Positions 1 through 8,753 of a stretch of DNA of 64,000 bases are shown one piece after another. The DNA comes from Nocardia sp. BMG111209. GTDB taxonomy: Bacteria; Actinomycetota; Actinomycetes; Mycobacteriales; Mycobacteriaceae. Below the pieces are notes generated by a model, which saw only the letters and a program-made list of their open reading frames with translations, was not told the DNA's origin and searched no databases. Position numbers and translations under genes: made by a program. Position 1 is the first letter of the stretch. Every line of letters begins with the position of its first letter. The DNA is taken from assembly GCF_000381925.1 (NCBI RefSeq), contig NZ_KB907308.1:1674001-1738000 (forward strand), in the 5' to 3' direction.

Positions 1-790
1 CCGCGCCGACGGTCAGCACCCCGTCGGCGGCGTGGCCGTCGAGCACATTCGCCGCACCCAGGAATTCGGCCACGAACCGGGTCGCCGGCCGCCGGTACAC
101 CGTCTCCGGGGTGCCGACCTGTTCCACCCGGCCCGCGTTCATCACCGCGATCCGGTCGGACAGCGACAGCGCCTCCTCCTGGTCGTGGGTCACGAACACC
201 ATCGTGATGCCCAGCCGCTGCTGCAATGCCCGCAGTTCGACCCGCATCTCCCGGCGCAGTTTCGCGTCCAGATTGGACAGCGGCTCGTCGAGCAGGACCA
301 GTTCCGGCCGGATCGCCAGCGCCCGCGCGACCGCCACCCGCTGCTGCTGCCCGCCGGACAGCTGCCGCGGCCGGCGATTCGCGTACCCGGCGAGGTCGAC
401 CAGCTTCAGGGCCTCCTCGACCCGTTGCGCGCGTTCGGCTTTCGCAATCCGGCGGGCCTTCAGCCCGTAGGCGATGTTGTCGGCGACGCTGAGATGCGGG
501 AACAGCGCGTAGTTCTGGAACACCAGCCCGAGCCCGCGCCGATGCGGCGGCACCTCGGTCAGATCCGCACCCGCCAGCCGGATCGTGCCGGAATCCGGCC
601 GGACGAAGCCGGCCAGGGTGTTGAGCAGTGTGGTCTTACCGCAACCGCTGGGCCCGAGGACGGACAGGAACTCACCGCGGGCCACGGTCAGCCGGTCCAC
701 ATCCAGCACGCCGTGCCCGTCGTATCCGGCCGTCAGGCCGGCGATCTCGAGATGATCGCCGGCCTGCGGTGCTTCGTGGTGCTCGCTCAC
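1..790 (-). CDS. ABC transporter ATP-binding protein, PotA/FbpC type (C-terminus cut by window edge)
   Basis: ATPase of an ABC importer that energises uptake of the ligand captured by the lipoprotein encoded just upstream. Reading leftwards, about 263 residues are present: Walker A GPSGCGKTT near residue 45, Q-loop VFQNYALFPH, signature LSGGQQQR, Walker B LVLLDEP and H-loop THDQEEAL, then the start of the C-terminal regulatory region. This is the arrangement of polyamine/iron/sulfate-type importers of about 350 residues, so some 90 residues and presumably the permease genes lie beyond base 1. The GTG start at 790 overlaps the TGA of the binding-protein gene by four bases (GTGA), so translation is coupled. 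Substrate cannot be read from the sequence. Confidence 0.93.
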   Translation of the reverse strand, partial: MSEHHEAPQAGDHLEIAGLTAGYDGHGVLDVDRLTVARGEFLSVLGPSGCGKTTLLNTLAGFVRPDSGTIRLAGADLTEVPPHRRGLGLVFQNYALFPHLSVADNIAYGLKARRIAKAERAQRVEEALKLVDLAGYANRRPRQLSGGQQQRVAVARALAIRPELVLLDEPLSNLDAKLRREMRVELRALQQRLGITMVFVTHDQEEALSLSDRIAVMNAGRVEQVGTPETVYRRPATRFVAEFLGAANVLDGHAADGVLTVGA

Positions 791-1872
791 CCGAAGATCT
801 GGTTCCATCGCTGCTGCCAGCGGTTCAGGTTCGGCGTCGCGGTGTTGTAGTCGACCCAGGTGAAGGTCTTGTACACGTCTTCGCCGTGCTTGATCTTGGC
901 CTCGAAGTCGGGGCTGTAGGCGATCGTGTTGTTGCCCGCGCCGTAGAAGGTGGCCTCCGCGAACGGCTTCTGATGCGCCGCGGCGGTCAGGTAGTTCAGG
1001 AACTTGTACACCTGATCGCTGTGCGTGGTCCCGGCCGGGACGTAGTACGAGGTCAGCGCGCCGACGGCGCCCGAGGTCGGATAGGTGAACCCGATCGGCT
1101 GCCCGGCCTTCGACATGGCCAGCGCGCGGCCGTCCCAGTACGGCACCAGCCAGGCGTCGCCGTTCTGTACGGCGGTGGCGACGCTGCCGGCGTCGGCCGG
1201 GAAGGAGGACACGCAGCCCTTCAGCTTCGCCAGCTCGGTGAATGCCCGGTCGACGGCGGCCGGATCGGCCAGCGTCCCGCCCTCGCTGTGCACCAGCGCG
1301 GAGAAGAACTGCATCCCGGCGTTGTAGGTGAGCGGCGCCAGCGCGATATGCCCGCAGTAGGCCGGATCGAAGACGGCCTTCCAGTCCGCGGGCGCGGTGG
1401 TGATCTTGTCGGTGCGGTACAGCCAGCCCAGGGATCCGGTGGTCAGCGGGGCGCCGTACACCTTACCGTCGACCACGGACTGCTGAACCAGTGTGTCGGA
1501 CAACTGATTCCACGTCTGGATCTTGCCGGTGTCCAGCGGCTGCAGCAGATTGCCGCCGACGGCCGCGCGGACCGATTCCGAGGTGAAGGCGACGAGGTCG
1601 AACGGCGGATTCTTCCCGCCCGCGGCCCGCAGCTTGGTCAGCCAGTCCGCGTCCGCGCCGAGCACCAGGTTGACCTTGATGCCGGTGTCCTTCTCGAACG
1701 GTTCGACGAAGGCGGACTTGAAGGCCTCGCTCCAGGCGCCGGCGAACGCGGTCACCGTGATGGACCCACCGGAATCGCCACTACCGCCGGTACTGCCGGT
1801 ATTCACCGAGCAGGCCGCGGCGAACAGAGCTGTCGTCGCGGCCAGAATCGCGCCTACGCGCTTGAACATCAT
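787..1872 (-). CDS. ABC transporter substrate-binding lipoprotein (PotD-like)
   Basis: Extracytoplasmic ligand-binding protein of 361 residues for the importer whose ATPase follows. The N-terminus has a basic start, a hydrophobic stretch and a lipobox-like FAAAC with Cys21 as likely lipid anchor, then a Ser/Gly linker. The mature part has the layout of family 1 binding proteins related to PotD/FbpA ([12 protein letters not shown] at the first strand, LVAFTSESV and [10 protein letters not shown] further on). The ATG at 1872 is preceded by AGGA six bases upstream; a second ATG directly follows. It is divergent from the dioxygenase at 2159. Polyamine, iron, thiamine or an organosulfur ligand are all possible; the neighbouring TauD-family gene makes a sulfur compound a reasonable guess, no more. 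Confidence 0.88.
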   Translation of the reverse strand: MMFKRVGAILAATTALFAAACSVNTGSTGGSGDSGGSITVTAFAGAWSEAFKSAFVEPFEKDTGIKVNLVLGADADWLTKLRAAGGKNPPFDLVAFTSESVRAAVGGNLLQPLDTGKIQTWNQLSDTLVQQSVVDGKVYGAPLTTGSLGWLYRTDKITTAPADWKAVFDPAYCGHIALAPLTYNAGMQFFSALVHSEGGTLADPAAVDRAFTELAKLKGCVSSFPADAGSVATAVQNGDAWLVPYWDGRALAMSKAGQPIGFTYPTSGAVGALTSYYVPAGTTHSDQVYKFLNYLTAAAHQKPFAEATFYGAGNNTIAYSPDFEAKIKHGEDVYKTFTWVDYNTATPNLNRWQQRWNQIFG

Positions 1873-2158
1873 GCGTCGTCCTCAGGCCGAAAGAGATCCG
1901 GGCGGGCCGGACCCGTGGTTGCCGCTGACGAAAATAACACCGATCGGTCTGATCGAAATTCGCCGCGTCACCCCTTGGACTATCAGACGGCCACCGGGCC
2001 ACGCGCGGCGAGGCGGATTTCCGCTGGTGAGGGCCGTGCGGACCGATTCCGGCCGTTCTCCTGCCGGGTTTTCGATCCGGCTGACGGTAATCCTGGCCCG
2101 CGGCCGCCACCCGATGGTGTGCTCGACGGCAGCATCACCCGTCGAGGAAAGGACGCCC
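1873..2158. promoter_or_regulatory. divergent promoter region between binding protein and dioxygenase
   Basis: 286 bases without a gene between divergent starts, so it must carry promoters in both directions. It contains the 10-base palindrome ACCGATCGGT at 1942-1951 in an AT-richer patch, a possible operator. A strong ribosome-binding site GAGGAAAGGA lies at 2144-2153 in front of the dioxygenase ATG. No further structure was recognised. Confidence 0.45.
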
Positions 2159-3118
2159 ATGTCCGTCGAATCCGCAACCGAACCGTTCGCCGTCGTCAAA
2201 CTCGGCCGGCACATCGGCGCTCGTATCGAGGGAGTACGGCTCGGGGGCGATCTGGCGCCGGAGACGGTCGAGCGCATCCGCGCCGCGCTCAACGAGCACA
2301 AGGTGATCTTCTTCCGCGGTCAGCAGCACCTCACCGAGGACGGCCAGTACGAGTTCGCCGAACTGCTCGGCACCCCCACGACGCCGCACCCCACGGTGAA
2401 GTCACACGGCGTGAAGACCCTGGCGATCGACTCGCACCACGGCCGCGCCAACAGCTGGCACGCCGACGTCACCTTCGTGGACCGTCCGCCGAAGGCCTCG
2501 ATCCTGCGGGCGGTGGAACTGCCCAGCTACGGCGGCTCGACCACCTGGGCCTCGACCGTGGCCGCCTACGAGGCCCTGCCGGAACCGCTGAAGCGGCTGG
2601 CGGAATCGCTGCGCGCCCGGCACACCAACCAGTACGACTACGCGGCCCGGCACGCGGTCGAACAGCGGCTGCAGGCCGTCTCGGACGAGGTGGCCGAGAA
2701 CGTGAAGGCTTACCGGGACGAGTTCGTCTCCACCAACTACGAGACCGAACATCCCGTGGTCCGGGTGCATCCGGAGACCGGTGAGCGCGCCCTGCTGCTC
2801 GGACATTTCGTGGCCGATTTCGTCGGGCTGTCCAGTAACGAATCCCAGACCCTGTACAAGCTGTTCCAGGACCGGGTGATCCGCCTCGAGCACACCACCC
2901 GCTGGAACTGGGAACCGGGCGATGTCGCCATCTGGGACAACCGCTCCACCCAGCACTACGCCATCGACGACTACGACGCGAGCGAGCACCGCAAGCTGAC
3001 CCGGATCACGCTGGCCGGCGATATCCCGGTCGGCATCGACGGGGTGCCCAGCAGGATTCTCGCCGGCGACGCGACCGACTACTCGATCGTCGAGGAAGCC
3101 GGTTCCGCGGCGGCCTGA
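2159..3118 (+). CDS. TauD/TfdA-family Fe(II)/2-oxoglutarate dioxygenase, Rv3406-like
   Basis: Cytosolic dioxygenase of 319 residues that couples 2-oxoglutarate decarboxylation to substrate hydroxylation. The iron-binding facial triad is visible as WHADV (His101, Asp103) and the distal His266 in NRSTQH; Arg278 or Arg282 should bind 2-oxoglutarate. From memory the protein closely resembles M. tuberculosis Rv3406, a type II alkyl-sulfatase, sharing blocks such as [13 protein letters not shown] and [14 protein letters not shown], so release of sulfate from alkyl sulfate esters is the best guess; taurine or other sulfonates are alternatives. The start is fixed by GAGGAAAGGA five bases before the ATG; upstream in-frame sequence lies inside the promoter region. 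Divergent from the ABC importer, which may bring in its substrate. Confidence 0.9.
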   Translation: MSVESATEPFAVVKLGRHIGARIEGVRLGGDLAPETVERIRAALNEHKVIFFRGQQHLTEDGQYEFAELLGTPTTPHPTVKSHGVKTLAIDSHHGRANSWHADVTFVDRPPKASILRAVELPSYGGSTTWASTVAAYEALPEPLKRLAESLRARHTNQYDYAARHAVEQRLQAVSDEVAENVKAYRDEFVSTNYETEHPVVRVHPETGERALLLGHFVADFVGLSSNESQTLYKLFQDRVIRLEHTTRWNWEPGDVAIWDNRSTQHYAIDDYDASEHRKLTRITLAGDIPVGIDGVPSRILAGDATDYSIVEEAGSAAA

Positions 3119-3159
3119 GCGCCGTCGCGACCACCGACCGCGGGCCGTCTCGCGGCAGT

Positions 3160-3225
3160 GGCGGGGAACCCGGGAGACGGCGCCGATACCCGTCCTCTTC
3201 TTCGGCCTGTCCCGGGTTCCCCGCC
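3160..3225. terminator. bidirectional hairpin terminator
   Basis: Perfect 16-base arms (GGCGGGGAACCCGGGA at 3160-3175, complement at 3210-3225) with a 34-base loop sit between the convergent dioxygenase and amidohydrolase genes. Most likely a shared terminator; there is no T-run, as is usual in GC-rich actinomycetes. Confidence 0.7.
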
Positions 3226-3237
3226 GGTCCGCGCCGG

Positions 3238-4431
3238 TCAGGCGGCGGCCGTCTGCCCGATCTTGAACAGCTGCAACATATTTCCGCCCATGATCTTGGC
3301 CTGGTCCTCGTCGGACAGCCCGGCCAGTTCGTCGACGAAGCTGATCGGATCGCCCATACCCTCCGGATGCGGCCAGTCCGAACCGAATACGACCCGATCG
3401 GTGCCCATCTGCTTCGCGATGTCGACGAAGTTGTCCTCCCAGAACGGCGTGATGTAGGTGCAGCGCTTGAAGGCGTCGACCGGATGCTCGGAGAACTCCT
3501 GCGGCATCTTCTTGTAGACGCTCTCGAACCCGTGGATCAGGTTCGGCACCCAGTCCGCGCCGTTCTCGATGGACAGCACCCGCAGATCGGGATTACGGGA
3601 GAACGCGCCGTGGCAGACCATCGCGGACAACGTGTCCTCGATCGGCCGATGCCCGATGGCCATCATCCGGAACGCGCTGGGCCGGAACGGCAGATATTCG
3701 GTGCCGCCCTCCCAGGGCTTGAGCTGTTCGGCGTATCCACTGTCCGAGGCGTGCATCGAGACCGGGATACCCGCGTCCACGCAGGCCTGCCAGAACGGAT
3801 CGAATTCCGGCAGTCCGGGTGACCGGCTGCCGCGATACCCGGGCACCGGCGCCGGCCGCACCAGCACCGTGCGCGCACCGCGTGCCAGGCACCACTCGAG
3901 TTCCTCGAGCGCGCGATCCACGATCGGCAGCGTGATCACCGGAGTGGCGAAGATCCGGTTCTCGTAGTTGAAGGTCCACGTCTCGTGCATCCACCGGTTG
4001 AGCGCGTGGATCACGTCGTGGACGAGGTCCGGATCGTCCTTCATCCGTTCCTCGATCAGGCTGGCCAGCGTCGGGAACATCAGCGCATGGTCGAGCCCGA
4101 GTTCGTTCATCACCTCGAGCCGCGCACCGGGCTCCCGGAAGGCGGCGATCGACTTCATCGGCTCGCCCATCACCTCGCGGAAACTCTTGCCGCCGCTGCC
4201 GTTTCGGAAGTACTCCTCCTGCGCGCCGGGCCGGGCCACGACCTCGAAGGTCGGATTGGGAATGTATTCGCTGATCTGCCCGCGCACCACGATCTTGGTG
4301 CGGTTGCGCACCTGCACGTAGTCGATGACGTGCTTGCGGTTGTCGGGCAGGAACTTGGTCAGCGCCTCCTGTGTCTCGTACATGTGGTTGTCGGCGTCGA
4401 ACACCGGGAACGGGAGCTGGCGGGACGGCAT
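3238..4431 (-). CDS. amidohydrolase-2 family metal-dependent hydrolase
   Basis: TIM-barrel hydrolase/decarboxylase of 397 residues, cytosolic. Family marks are the N-terminal FDADNHMYE strand carrying metal ligands, MHASDSGY in the middle and the C-terminal FGSDWPHPEGM with the catalytic Asp. Related proteins hydrolyse or decarboxylate cyclic and aromatic acids; the substrate is not evident. ATG at 4431 is chosen because GGAGG (4438-4442) precedes it by six bases; an upstream ATG 12 codons earlier lacks such a site. The gene is divergent from a TetR regulator and a perfect palindrome lies in the shared promoter, so that repressor very probably controls it. Confidence 0.88.
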   Translation of the reverse strand: MPSRQLPFPVFDADNHMYETQEALTKFLPDNRKHVIDYVQVRNRTKIVVRGQISEYIPNPTFEVVARPGAQEEYFRNGSGGKSFREVMGEPMKSIAAFREPGARLEVMNELGLDHALMFPTLASLIEERMKDDPDLVHDVIHALNRWMHETWTFNYENRIFATPVITLPIVDRALEELEWCLARGARTVLVRPAPVPGYRGSRSPGLPEFDPFWQACVDAGIPVSMHASDSGYAEQLKPWEGGTEYLPFRPSAFRMMAIGHRPIEDTLSAMVCHGAFSRNPDLRVLSIENGADWVPNLIHGFESVYKKMPQEFSEHPVDAFKRCTYITPFWEDNFVDIAKQMGTDRVVFGSDWPHPEGMGDPISFVDELAGLSDEDQAKIMGGNMLQLFKIGQTAAA

Positions 4432-4509
4432 GGTCGACCTCCGGGAAATGCCGATATCGATTCTCACGGCGGGGCAGACGGGGCGCCGCGGTCACATCCG
4501 CTCGCTCAC

Positions 4510-4532
4510 TATCTACCGACCGTCGGTAGATA
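4510..4532. promoter_or_regulatory. perfect palindromic operator for the adjacent TetR regulator
   Basis: Two perfect 11-base arms, TATCTACCGAC at 4510-4520 and its complement at 4522-4532, flank one central base. It lies midway between the divergent amidohydrolase and TetR genes and touches candidate -10 boxes in both directions (TAGAAT at 4536-4541 on plus; a TAGATA-like box on minus). Size and symmetry fit a TetR dimer site, so autorepression plus repression of the hydrolase is inferred. Confidence 0.8.
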
Positions 4533-4628
4533 ACATAGAATGGCCGTGCGCGACCTGTCAACGCCGCACCGGATCCCCTGATCACGGCTGCCCTAGGATC
4601 GGCCGCGACACGAGAACGGAGAACAGAC

Positions 4629-5234
4629 GTGGCCGATCAGCGAAGCCGCAACCGGCTCCCCGCGCAATCGCGCCGGGCACAGATCATGCAGGTGGCAACC
4701 GATCTGTTCGCCGTCGGCGCGTACGAGGACACCTCGATGGAGGCCATCGCGGAGAAGGTCGGCATCCGCAAGGCCTCGCTGTACTACTACTTCACCAGCA
4801 AGGACGACCTGCTGGCCCAGATGCACAGCGAGCGGGTCGAATCCATCGTCACCGCCCACCGCGACCTGGTGACCGCCGGCGCACTGGACCCCCCGGCCCT
4901 ACTCCTCACGATGATGACCGACCTGGTCTCCCTGGTCGCCAACCACCCCCGCCACCTACGCCTGTTCTTCGAACGCGTCCGCGAACTCCCGGAGGAGGGC
5001 CGCGAACGAATCTCCGAGCAGAGCAACCAATACCGCCGCATGCTCGCCGAGGTCCTCGACCGCGGCGTCGCCGACGGCGCCTTCGCGATCACCGACACCA
5101 ACCTCACCGCGCTGGCCATCCTCGGCATGTGCGATTCCGTCTACTACTGGTACCGCCCCGGCGGCCCCCGCACCGCCGAGGAGATCGCGCAATACTTCTA
5201 CGACACCGTCGTCCAGGGCCTCGCAACCCCCTGA
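4629..5234 (+). CDS. TetR/AcrR-family transcriptional regulator
   Basis: 201-residue one-component repressor. The N-terminal helix-turn-helix is clear (MEAIAEKVGIRKASLYYYF, about residues 36-55, followed by KDDLL), then an all-helical ligand-binding domain. The GTG at 4629 has GGAGAA five bases upstream. It is divergent from the amidohydrolase, with a perfect 23-base palindrome between them, so the hydrolase is its likely target and a substrate or product of that enzyme its likely inducer. The ligand is unknown. Confidence 0.92.
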   Translation: MADQRSRNRLPAQSRRAQIMQVATDLFAVGAYEDTSMEAIAEKVGIRKASLYYYFTSKDDLLAQMHSERVESIVTAHRDLVTAGALDPPALLLTMMTDLVSLVANHPRHLRLFFERVRELPEEGRERISEQSNQYRRMLAEVLDRGVADGAFAITDTNLTALAILGMCDSVYYWYRPGGPRTAEEIAQYFYDTVVQGLATP

Positions 5235-5238
5235 CCCC

Positions 5239-5583
5239 TCACTCCCCCTCCCCCTCCTCGACCAGCGGCCGCGGCGCCGCCTGCCGCCACGAATCCAGCA
5301 CGATATCGCGCAACTCGCCCCGATCCTCCAACGCCGCCAACCGAACCCGAACCCACGCATTCCACGCCTCGTGCGCCGCGATCCAGAACTTCTCCGGCTC
5401 GGCCACCACCAACTCGTCCCGATCGACGATCGGACACCGTACCGCCATCGACGTCTCCCCCTCCGGCAACGTCAGGAACAACTTCCCCGCCACCCGGAAC
5501 ACCGGCATCCCCCACGCGAACTCCTCCACCGTCTCCGGCAACTCCGACACCAACCGCCGGACATCGTCCCCGCTCAGGCTCAT
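5239..5583 (-). CDS. MmcQ/YjbR-family protein
   Basis: Small cytosolic protein of 114 residues of the MmcQ/YjbR type (CyaY-like fold): the opening LPETVEEFAWGMPVFRVAGK strand/helix pattern, a central ELVVAEPEKFWIA segment and the closing WVRVRL are typical. Members are thought to bind DNA or small ligands but the function is unsettled. It is the last gene of the minus-strand run coming from 8753, 30 bases behind the AhpD-like gene, and converges on the TetR gene with a four-base gap. The C-terminus is acidic (EEGEGE). Confidence 0.85.
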   Translation of the reverse strand: MSLSGDDVRRLVSELPETVEEFAWGMPVFRVAGKLFLTLPEGETSMAVRCPIVDRDELVVAEPEKFWIAAHEAWNAWVRVRLAALEDRGELRDIVLDSWRQAAPRPLVEEGEGE

Positions 5584-5613
5584 ACCTGGATCCTGCCAGG
5601 AGGGACCGACAGA

Positions 5614-6111
5614 CTACGAGCTCCGGGATTGCAGATGGCTGGGCAGCACACAGACCGCGTCCAGCCCGAAGACCCGGTTGAGCCGGCCGAACCCGAGCCA
5701 CGAGCCCAGGCACATGGTGAGCTCCACCGCCTCCCGCTGCGAGTAGTCCGCCAGGAACCGGTCCCAGAATTCGTCATTGATGCCGTGATGGTCCAGCGCG
5801 TACCGCTCGGCGTACTCGGCGGCCAGCCGGGTCCGGTCGTCGAAGAGATCCGTTGTGCGCCAATCGCTCACCGCCTCGGCGAATTCCGGCTCGACCTTCA
5901 CCCCGTCCCGCTCGGTCCGCCAGTCCTGGCAGAACAGGCACCCGTTGATCTGCGCGATCCGCAGCCGGGCGGCCTCGAACTCGCGCAGCCCCAGTGTGCT
6001 GTGCGTGTACACCGCCATCGCGAATTTCCCTGCGGCGGGCCCGATTCCGGGGACCATCTCACCCCAGACGTATTCGATCGGATCGCGGCCCTCCGGCACA
6101 TCGATGATCAT
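5614..6111 (-). CDS. carboxymuconolactone decarboxylase/AhpD-like protein
   Basis: 165-residue all-helical protein of the CMD/AhpD group. The redox-type CxxC motif is present as GCLFCQDWR around residues 57-65 and the helix after it carries typical acidic and aromatic residues. AhpD proteins act as thiol peroxidase partners; others of this group are decarboxylase-like, so the reaction is not fixed. ATG at 6111 overlaps the stop of the upstream dehydrogenase (ATGA), so the two are translationally coupled and probably belong to one pathway. Confidence 0.86.
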   Translation of the reverse strand: MIIDVPEGRDPIEYVWGEMVPGIGPAAGKFAMAVYTHSTLGLREFEAARLRIAQINGCLFCQDWRTERDGVKVEPEFAEAVSDWRTTDLFDDRTRLAAEYAERYALDHHGINDEFWDRFLADYSQREAVELTMCLGSWLGFGRLNRVFGLDAVCVLPSHLQSRSS

Positions 6112-7187
6112 GTCGTGCTCCTTCCGAACAGCCCCGCCGGTGGTCGCACCGGAACGTCCAGGGCGTCGTAGAGGCCGGGCTCGGCCTCGACCAGCCAGTC
6201 GATCGCCCCCACGAGACGTCCCACCGCCGTGGCGTTTCCGCCTGCCGACCGGTTGCCGTCCTCGTCGGTGGCGGTCACGGTCACCTCGATGCGCGGTCGC
6301 CCCTCGATGATCACCCGATGCGCGCCGTCACCGTCCGGCGGCGAGGGCCAGTCCGGCGCGCACGCCGGATCGATCCGGGTGACGTGCTCGATCACCAGCC
6401 GAGGCACCCCGCCGATGATCCCCTGCACCTCGAACCGCACGGCTCCCTGTGTGCCGGAAACGAATTCGCCCATCCGCGCGGTGACGACGGTGCGCTCCAA
6501 CGCACGTCGCTCCAACGTCTCCCGGATCCCGTCCAGCGGCGCCCCCAGCGCGCGGGCCAGCAGCCGAATCTGCCCGCCCCACACCATGGTCGGCACTCCC
6601 GCCGCCAGCATCGGCGGCTCGTACGTCAGCGGCTGCCCCATCCCGACCAGATACCGCACGGAATCCGGCTGATCGTAGGTGGTGTAGTCGAAGATCTCCT
6701 GGCAGCGAACGATATCGATCGCCCCGCCCAGCCCGCTCATCAGCAGCGGCAGCACATCGTTACCCCACCCCGGATCCACCCCCGACACGAACAACGACCC
6801 ACCCCCGGCCGCGATCGCCGCCAGCACCCGCTCGCGATCCGCCTCCGGAGCGCTGCGCTGATCGTAGAAGGCGTACAAGGCCGGCGTCACGACCACGACC
6901 CCCGCCCGGATCGCCGCGATCACATCGTCCAACGCCGCATCGGGCCGGATATCGCCGGAGGCCGCGTACACCACCGCGACAGGTTCCGACCGCAGCACCG
7001 CCTCGACATCATCGGTCGCGGCCACACCCAATTCGATTCCGGCACCGGACAATTCACCTGCATCACGGCCGACCTTGGCCGGATCGTGGACGAGGACGGC
7101 GGCCAGCGACAACGCCGGATGCGCCGCCACCGCCCGGATGGCGGCCCGGCCGACATTGCCGGTGCCCCAGACGACCGTGGGGATCAT
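6108..7187 (-). CDS. DapB-fold NAD(P)-binding dehydrogenase (diaminopimelate dehydrogenase-like)
   Basis: 359-residue protein with an N-terminal Rossmann domain (TVVWGTGNVGRAAI at residues 4-17, cofactor loop) and a C-terminal domain of the dihydrodipicolinate-reductase-like group common in mycobacteria and nocardiae, often annotated as amine or diaminopimelate dehydrogenase. Its presence between a thioesterase and an AhpD-like protein suggests a catabolic rather than lysine-pathway role; that is inference. A 16-base near-palindrome 11 bases upstream of the ATG (7198-7213) indicates its own regulated promoter within the run. The 3' end overlaps the next gene by four bases. Confidence 0.82.
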   Translation of the reverse strand: MIPTVVWGTGNVGRAAIRAVAAHPALSLAAVLVHDPAKVGRDAGELSGAGIELGVAATDDVEAVLRSEPVAVVYAASGDIRPDAALDDVIAAIRAGVVVVTPALYAFYDQRSAPEADRERVLAAIAAGGGSLFVSGVDPGWGNDVLPLLMSGLGGAIDIVRCQEIFDYTTYDQPDSVRYLVGMGQPLTYEPPMLAAGVPTMVWGGQIRLLARALGAPLDGIRETLERRALERTVVTARMGEFVSGTQGAVRFEVQGIIGGVPRLVIEHVTRIDPACAPDWPSPPDGDGAHRVIIEGRPRIEVTVTATDEDGNRSAGGNATAVGRLVGAIDWLVEAEPGLYDALDVPVRPPAGLFGRSTT

Positions 7188-7197
7188 CTGCCGAATG

Positions 7198-7213
7198 TAG
7201 CAAGCGCTTGGTA
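7198..7213. promoter_or_regulatory. CAAGCGCTTG-centred operator-like palindrome
   Basis: TAGCAAGCGCTTGGTA has a perfect 10-base core (7201-7210) and only one mismatched pair over 16 bases. It lies in the 58-base gap between the TesB and DapB-fold genes, directly upstream of the latter. TetR-family regulators of acyl-CoA metabolism often bind sites of this shape; the regulator is not identified. Confidence 0.55.
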
Positions 7214-7245
7214 GAGCATCGGCGGGAACGACGAAACCGTTCCGG

Positions 7246-8172
7246 TCAGCGAGACACCGGCCGCACGAGCACCTCCTGCGCCGTAGTGGCCACGAGATGC
7301 CCCGCGAGATCGTGCAGGGTCCCGTGCACGAGCGCCCGATGCCCCGACACGGCCCCGATCCGCTGCGTGTACCGATGCCACTCGTCGAACCGCACGGCCC
7401 GGTGCACCCAGATCGAGTGATCCAGACTCAGCCCCACGAACCCCCGATGATCCACTTGCTCGGGATGATTCCGGAAAGCCATGTCCAGCAACAGATAATC
7501 ACTGGCGTAAGCGAGCATCGCGATATGCGCCGCCGGCCGATCCCCGATCTCGCGCGGCAACCGCATCCAGTGCTCCCGCTCATCCGAATCCCGCCCCGGC
7601 ACAACGAATGTGGGCGCCTCCCCGATCCGCATCTCCACCGGCGGCGGCAACTCGATCCACTTCCGCGCGGTCGGCCGCATCTCCTCCGGCGCGAAGTCCA
7701 CCCACTGTTGCAGCAACGGCAACTCCTCCGGCCGGACTCCCCCCGAAGACCCCTGGAACAGTTCGGGTTCCGCCGGATTCGTATGGAAAGACACGATCGC
7801 GGTGAGTATCTCGCGCCCCGATTGCCGCACGGTCACCTGCCGAGTCGACATCGACCGACCGTCCCGAGTGCGCTCGACCGAGATGTCCAGCGGCACATCC
7901 GAATCCCCACTCCGCACGAAATACGCATGCAGAGAGTGCGGCAGCTGACCGTCGACGGTGGCCGCCGCCGCGAGCATCGCCTGCGCCAGCAACTGCCCAC
8001 CGAACGCCCGCCCGAACCGGCTCCGCTCGTTCCGAACCCGAAACTCGTTCTCCCCCATCACTTCCAGCCGCAACGCCCCCTCCAGATCGTCCAGCGAGTC
8101 CAGCATGGCCCGCTCCAGAGCGACACCCGACCCCCGCAACGGCTCCGCCGGTTCGAGACGAGTCGCGGTCAT
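7246..8172 (-). CDS. tesB: acyl-CoA thioesterase II, TesB-like
   Basis: 308-residue double-hotdog thioesterase that hydrolyses acyl-CoA to free acid and CoA in the cytosol. First hotdog: GRAFGGQLLAQAM around residues 54-66 followed by HAYFVRSGD. Second: the catalytic segment SLDHSIWVHRAVRFDEW, matching the TesB active-site strand with its Asp, near residue 250. Length is normal for TesB (about 290). The ATG overlaps the stop of the upstream VOC gene by four bases. With the VOC and dehydrogenase genes it points to turnover of CoA-linked intermediates. Confidence 0.9.
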   Translation of the reverse strand: MTATRLEPAEPLRGSGVALERAMLDSLDDLEGALRLEVMGENEFRVRNERSRFGRAFGGQLLAQAMLAAAATVDGQLPHSLHAYFVRSGDSDVPLDISVERTRDGRSMSTRQVTVRQSGREILTAIVSFHTNPAEPELFQGSSGGVRPEELPLLQQWVDFAPEEMRPTARKWIELPPPVEMRIGEAPTFVVPGRDSDEREHWMRLPREIGDRPAAHIAMLAYASDYLLLDMAFRNHPEQVDHRGFVGLSLDHSIWVHRAVRFDEWHRYTQRIGAVSGHRALVHGTLHDLAGHLVATTAQEVLVRPVSR

Positions 8173-8753
8173 GCCTGCTCCGGAACCCGATAGCCGTCAC
8201 GGGTCAGCAACCGCACCGGATCGCTACCGTCCCACCCCGCACAGGTCTCGGATATCGCCCGCACCTGCCCGAGAAATTTCGGCGTGCTCTCCACGATCTC
8301 GGTATAGAAGCCGAACTCCGCCGCGGTATCCACATAGGCCACCCGGAAGCTCCCCGCCAGACTCTCGGCAACCACCGGATACCCGAGCCCCCGCAACCCG
8401 GCCACCTTACCGTCGTAATCGCTTGTCACAGTAGCGATCTGATGAAACGCGGAAGTCCCGCCCCGACTCCACTCGAGAAAAATACTCGGCGTCTCGCAAT
8501 GCTGCTGAATCAACTCGATCTGCACCGGCCCCGCCTGCGCCACCGCCACCTGCAACCGAACCACCCGCTCCTCGTCCCCGTACACGGCCCGCTGCTCCAC
8601 CACCGGCAACACATGAAACGGCCCCACCCCGAACGCCGCCACCCACCGCCGCGCCGCCGCAACCACATGCCCGAGCTGAAAGAACCGGAACTCCCCCTCC
8701 GGCCACGACTGCTCGAACAACGGCGGAACCGGCACATCCGGCTCGAAACCCAT
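8169..8753 (-). CDS. VOC (glyoxalase/bleomycin-resistance fold) protein
   Basis: 194-residue metalloenzyme-like protein with two VOC modules. Candidate metal ligands are His in FQLGHVV, His in AFHQIATV and Glu in GFYTEIVES, the usual His/Glu pattern. Methylmalonyl-CoA epimerase or an isomerase/lyase acting on a CoA intermediate are possible given the coupled TesB gene. The ATG at 8753 is preferred: AGTGAGG lies six bases upstream, whereas a GTG four codons earlier is part of that ribosome-binding site. Upstream (8754-8804) GGTGAT/ATCACC arms with a 4-base gap (8780-8795) and TACCGGTA (8797-8804) could be operator sequence. Confidence 0.82.
   Translation of the reverse strand: MGFEPDVPVPPLFEQSWPEGEFRFFQLGHVVAAARRWVAAFGVGPFHVLPVVEQRAVYGDEERVVRLQVAVAQAGPVQIELIQQHCETPSIFLEWSRGGTSAFHQIATVTSDYDGKVAGLRGLGYPVVAESLAGSFRVAYVDTAAEFGFYTEIVESTPKFLGQVRAISETCAGWDGSDPVRLLTRDGYRVPEQA

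Noticed and set aside
1..1872. Naming the importer genes potA/potD
   Set aside because: The family includes iron, sulfate, thiamine and phosphonate importers, and the ligand residues cannot be judged here.
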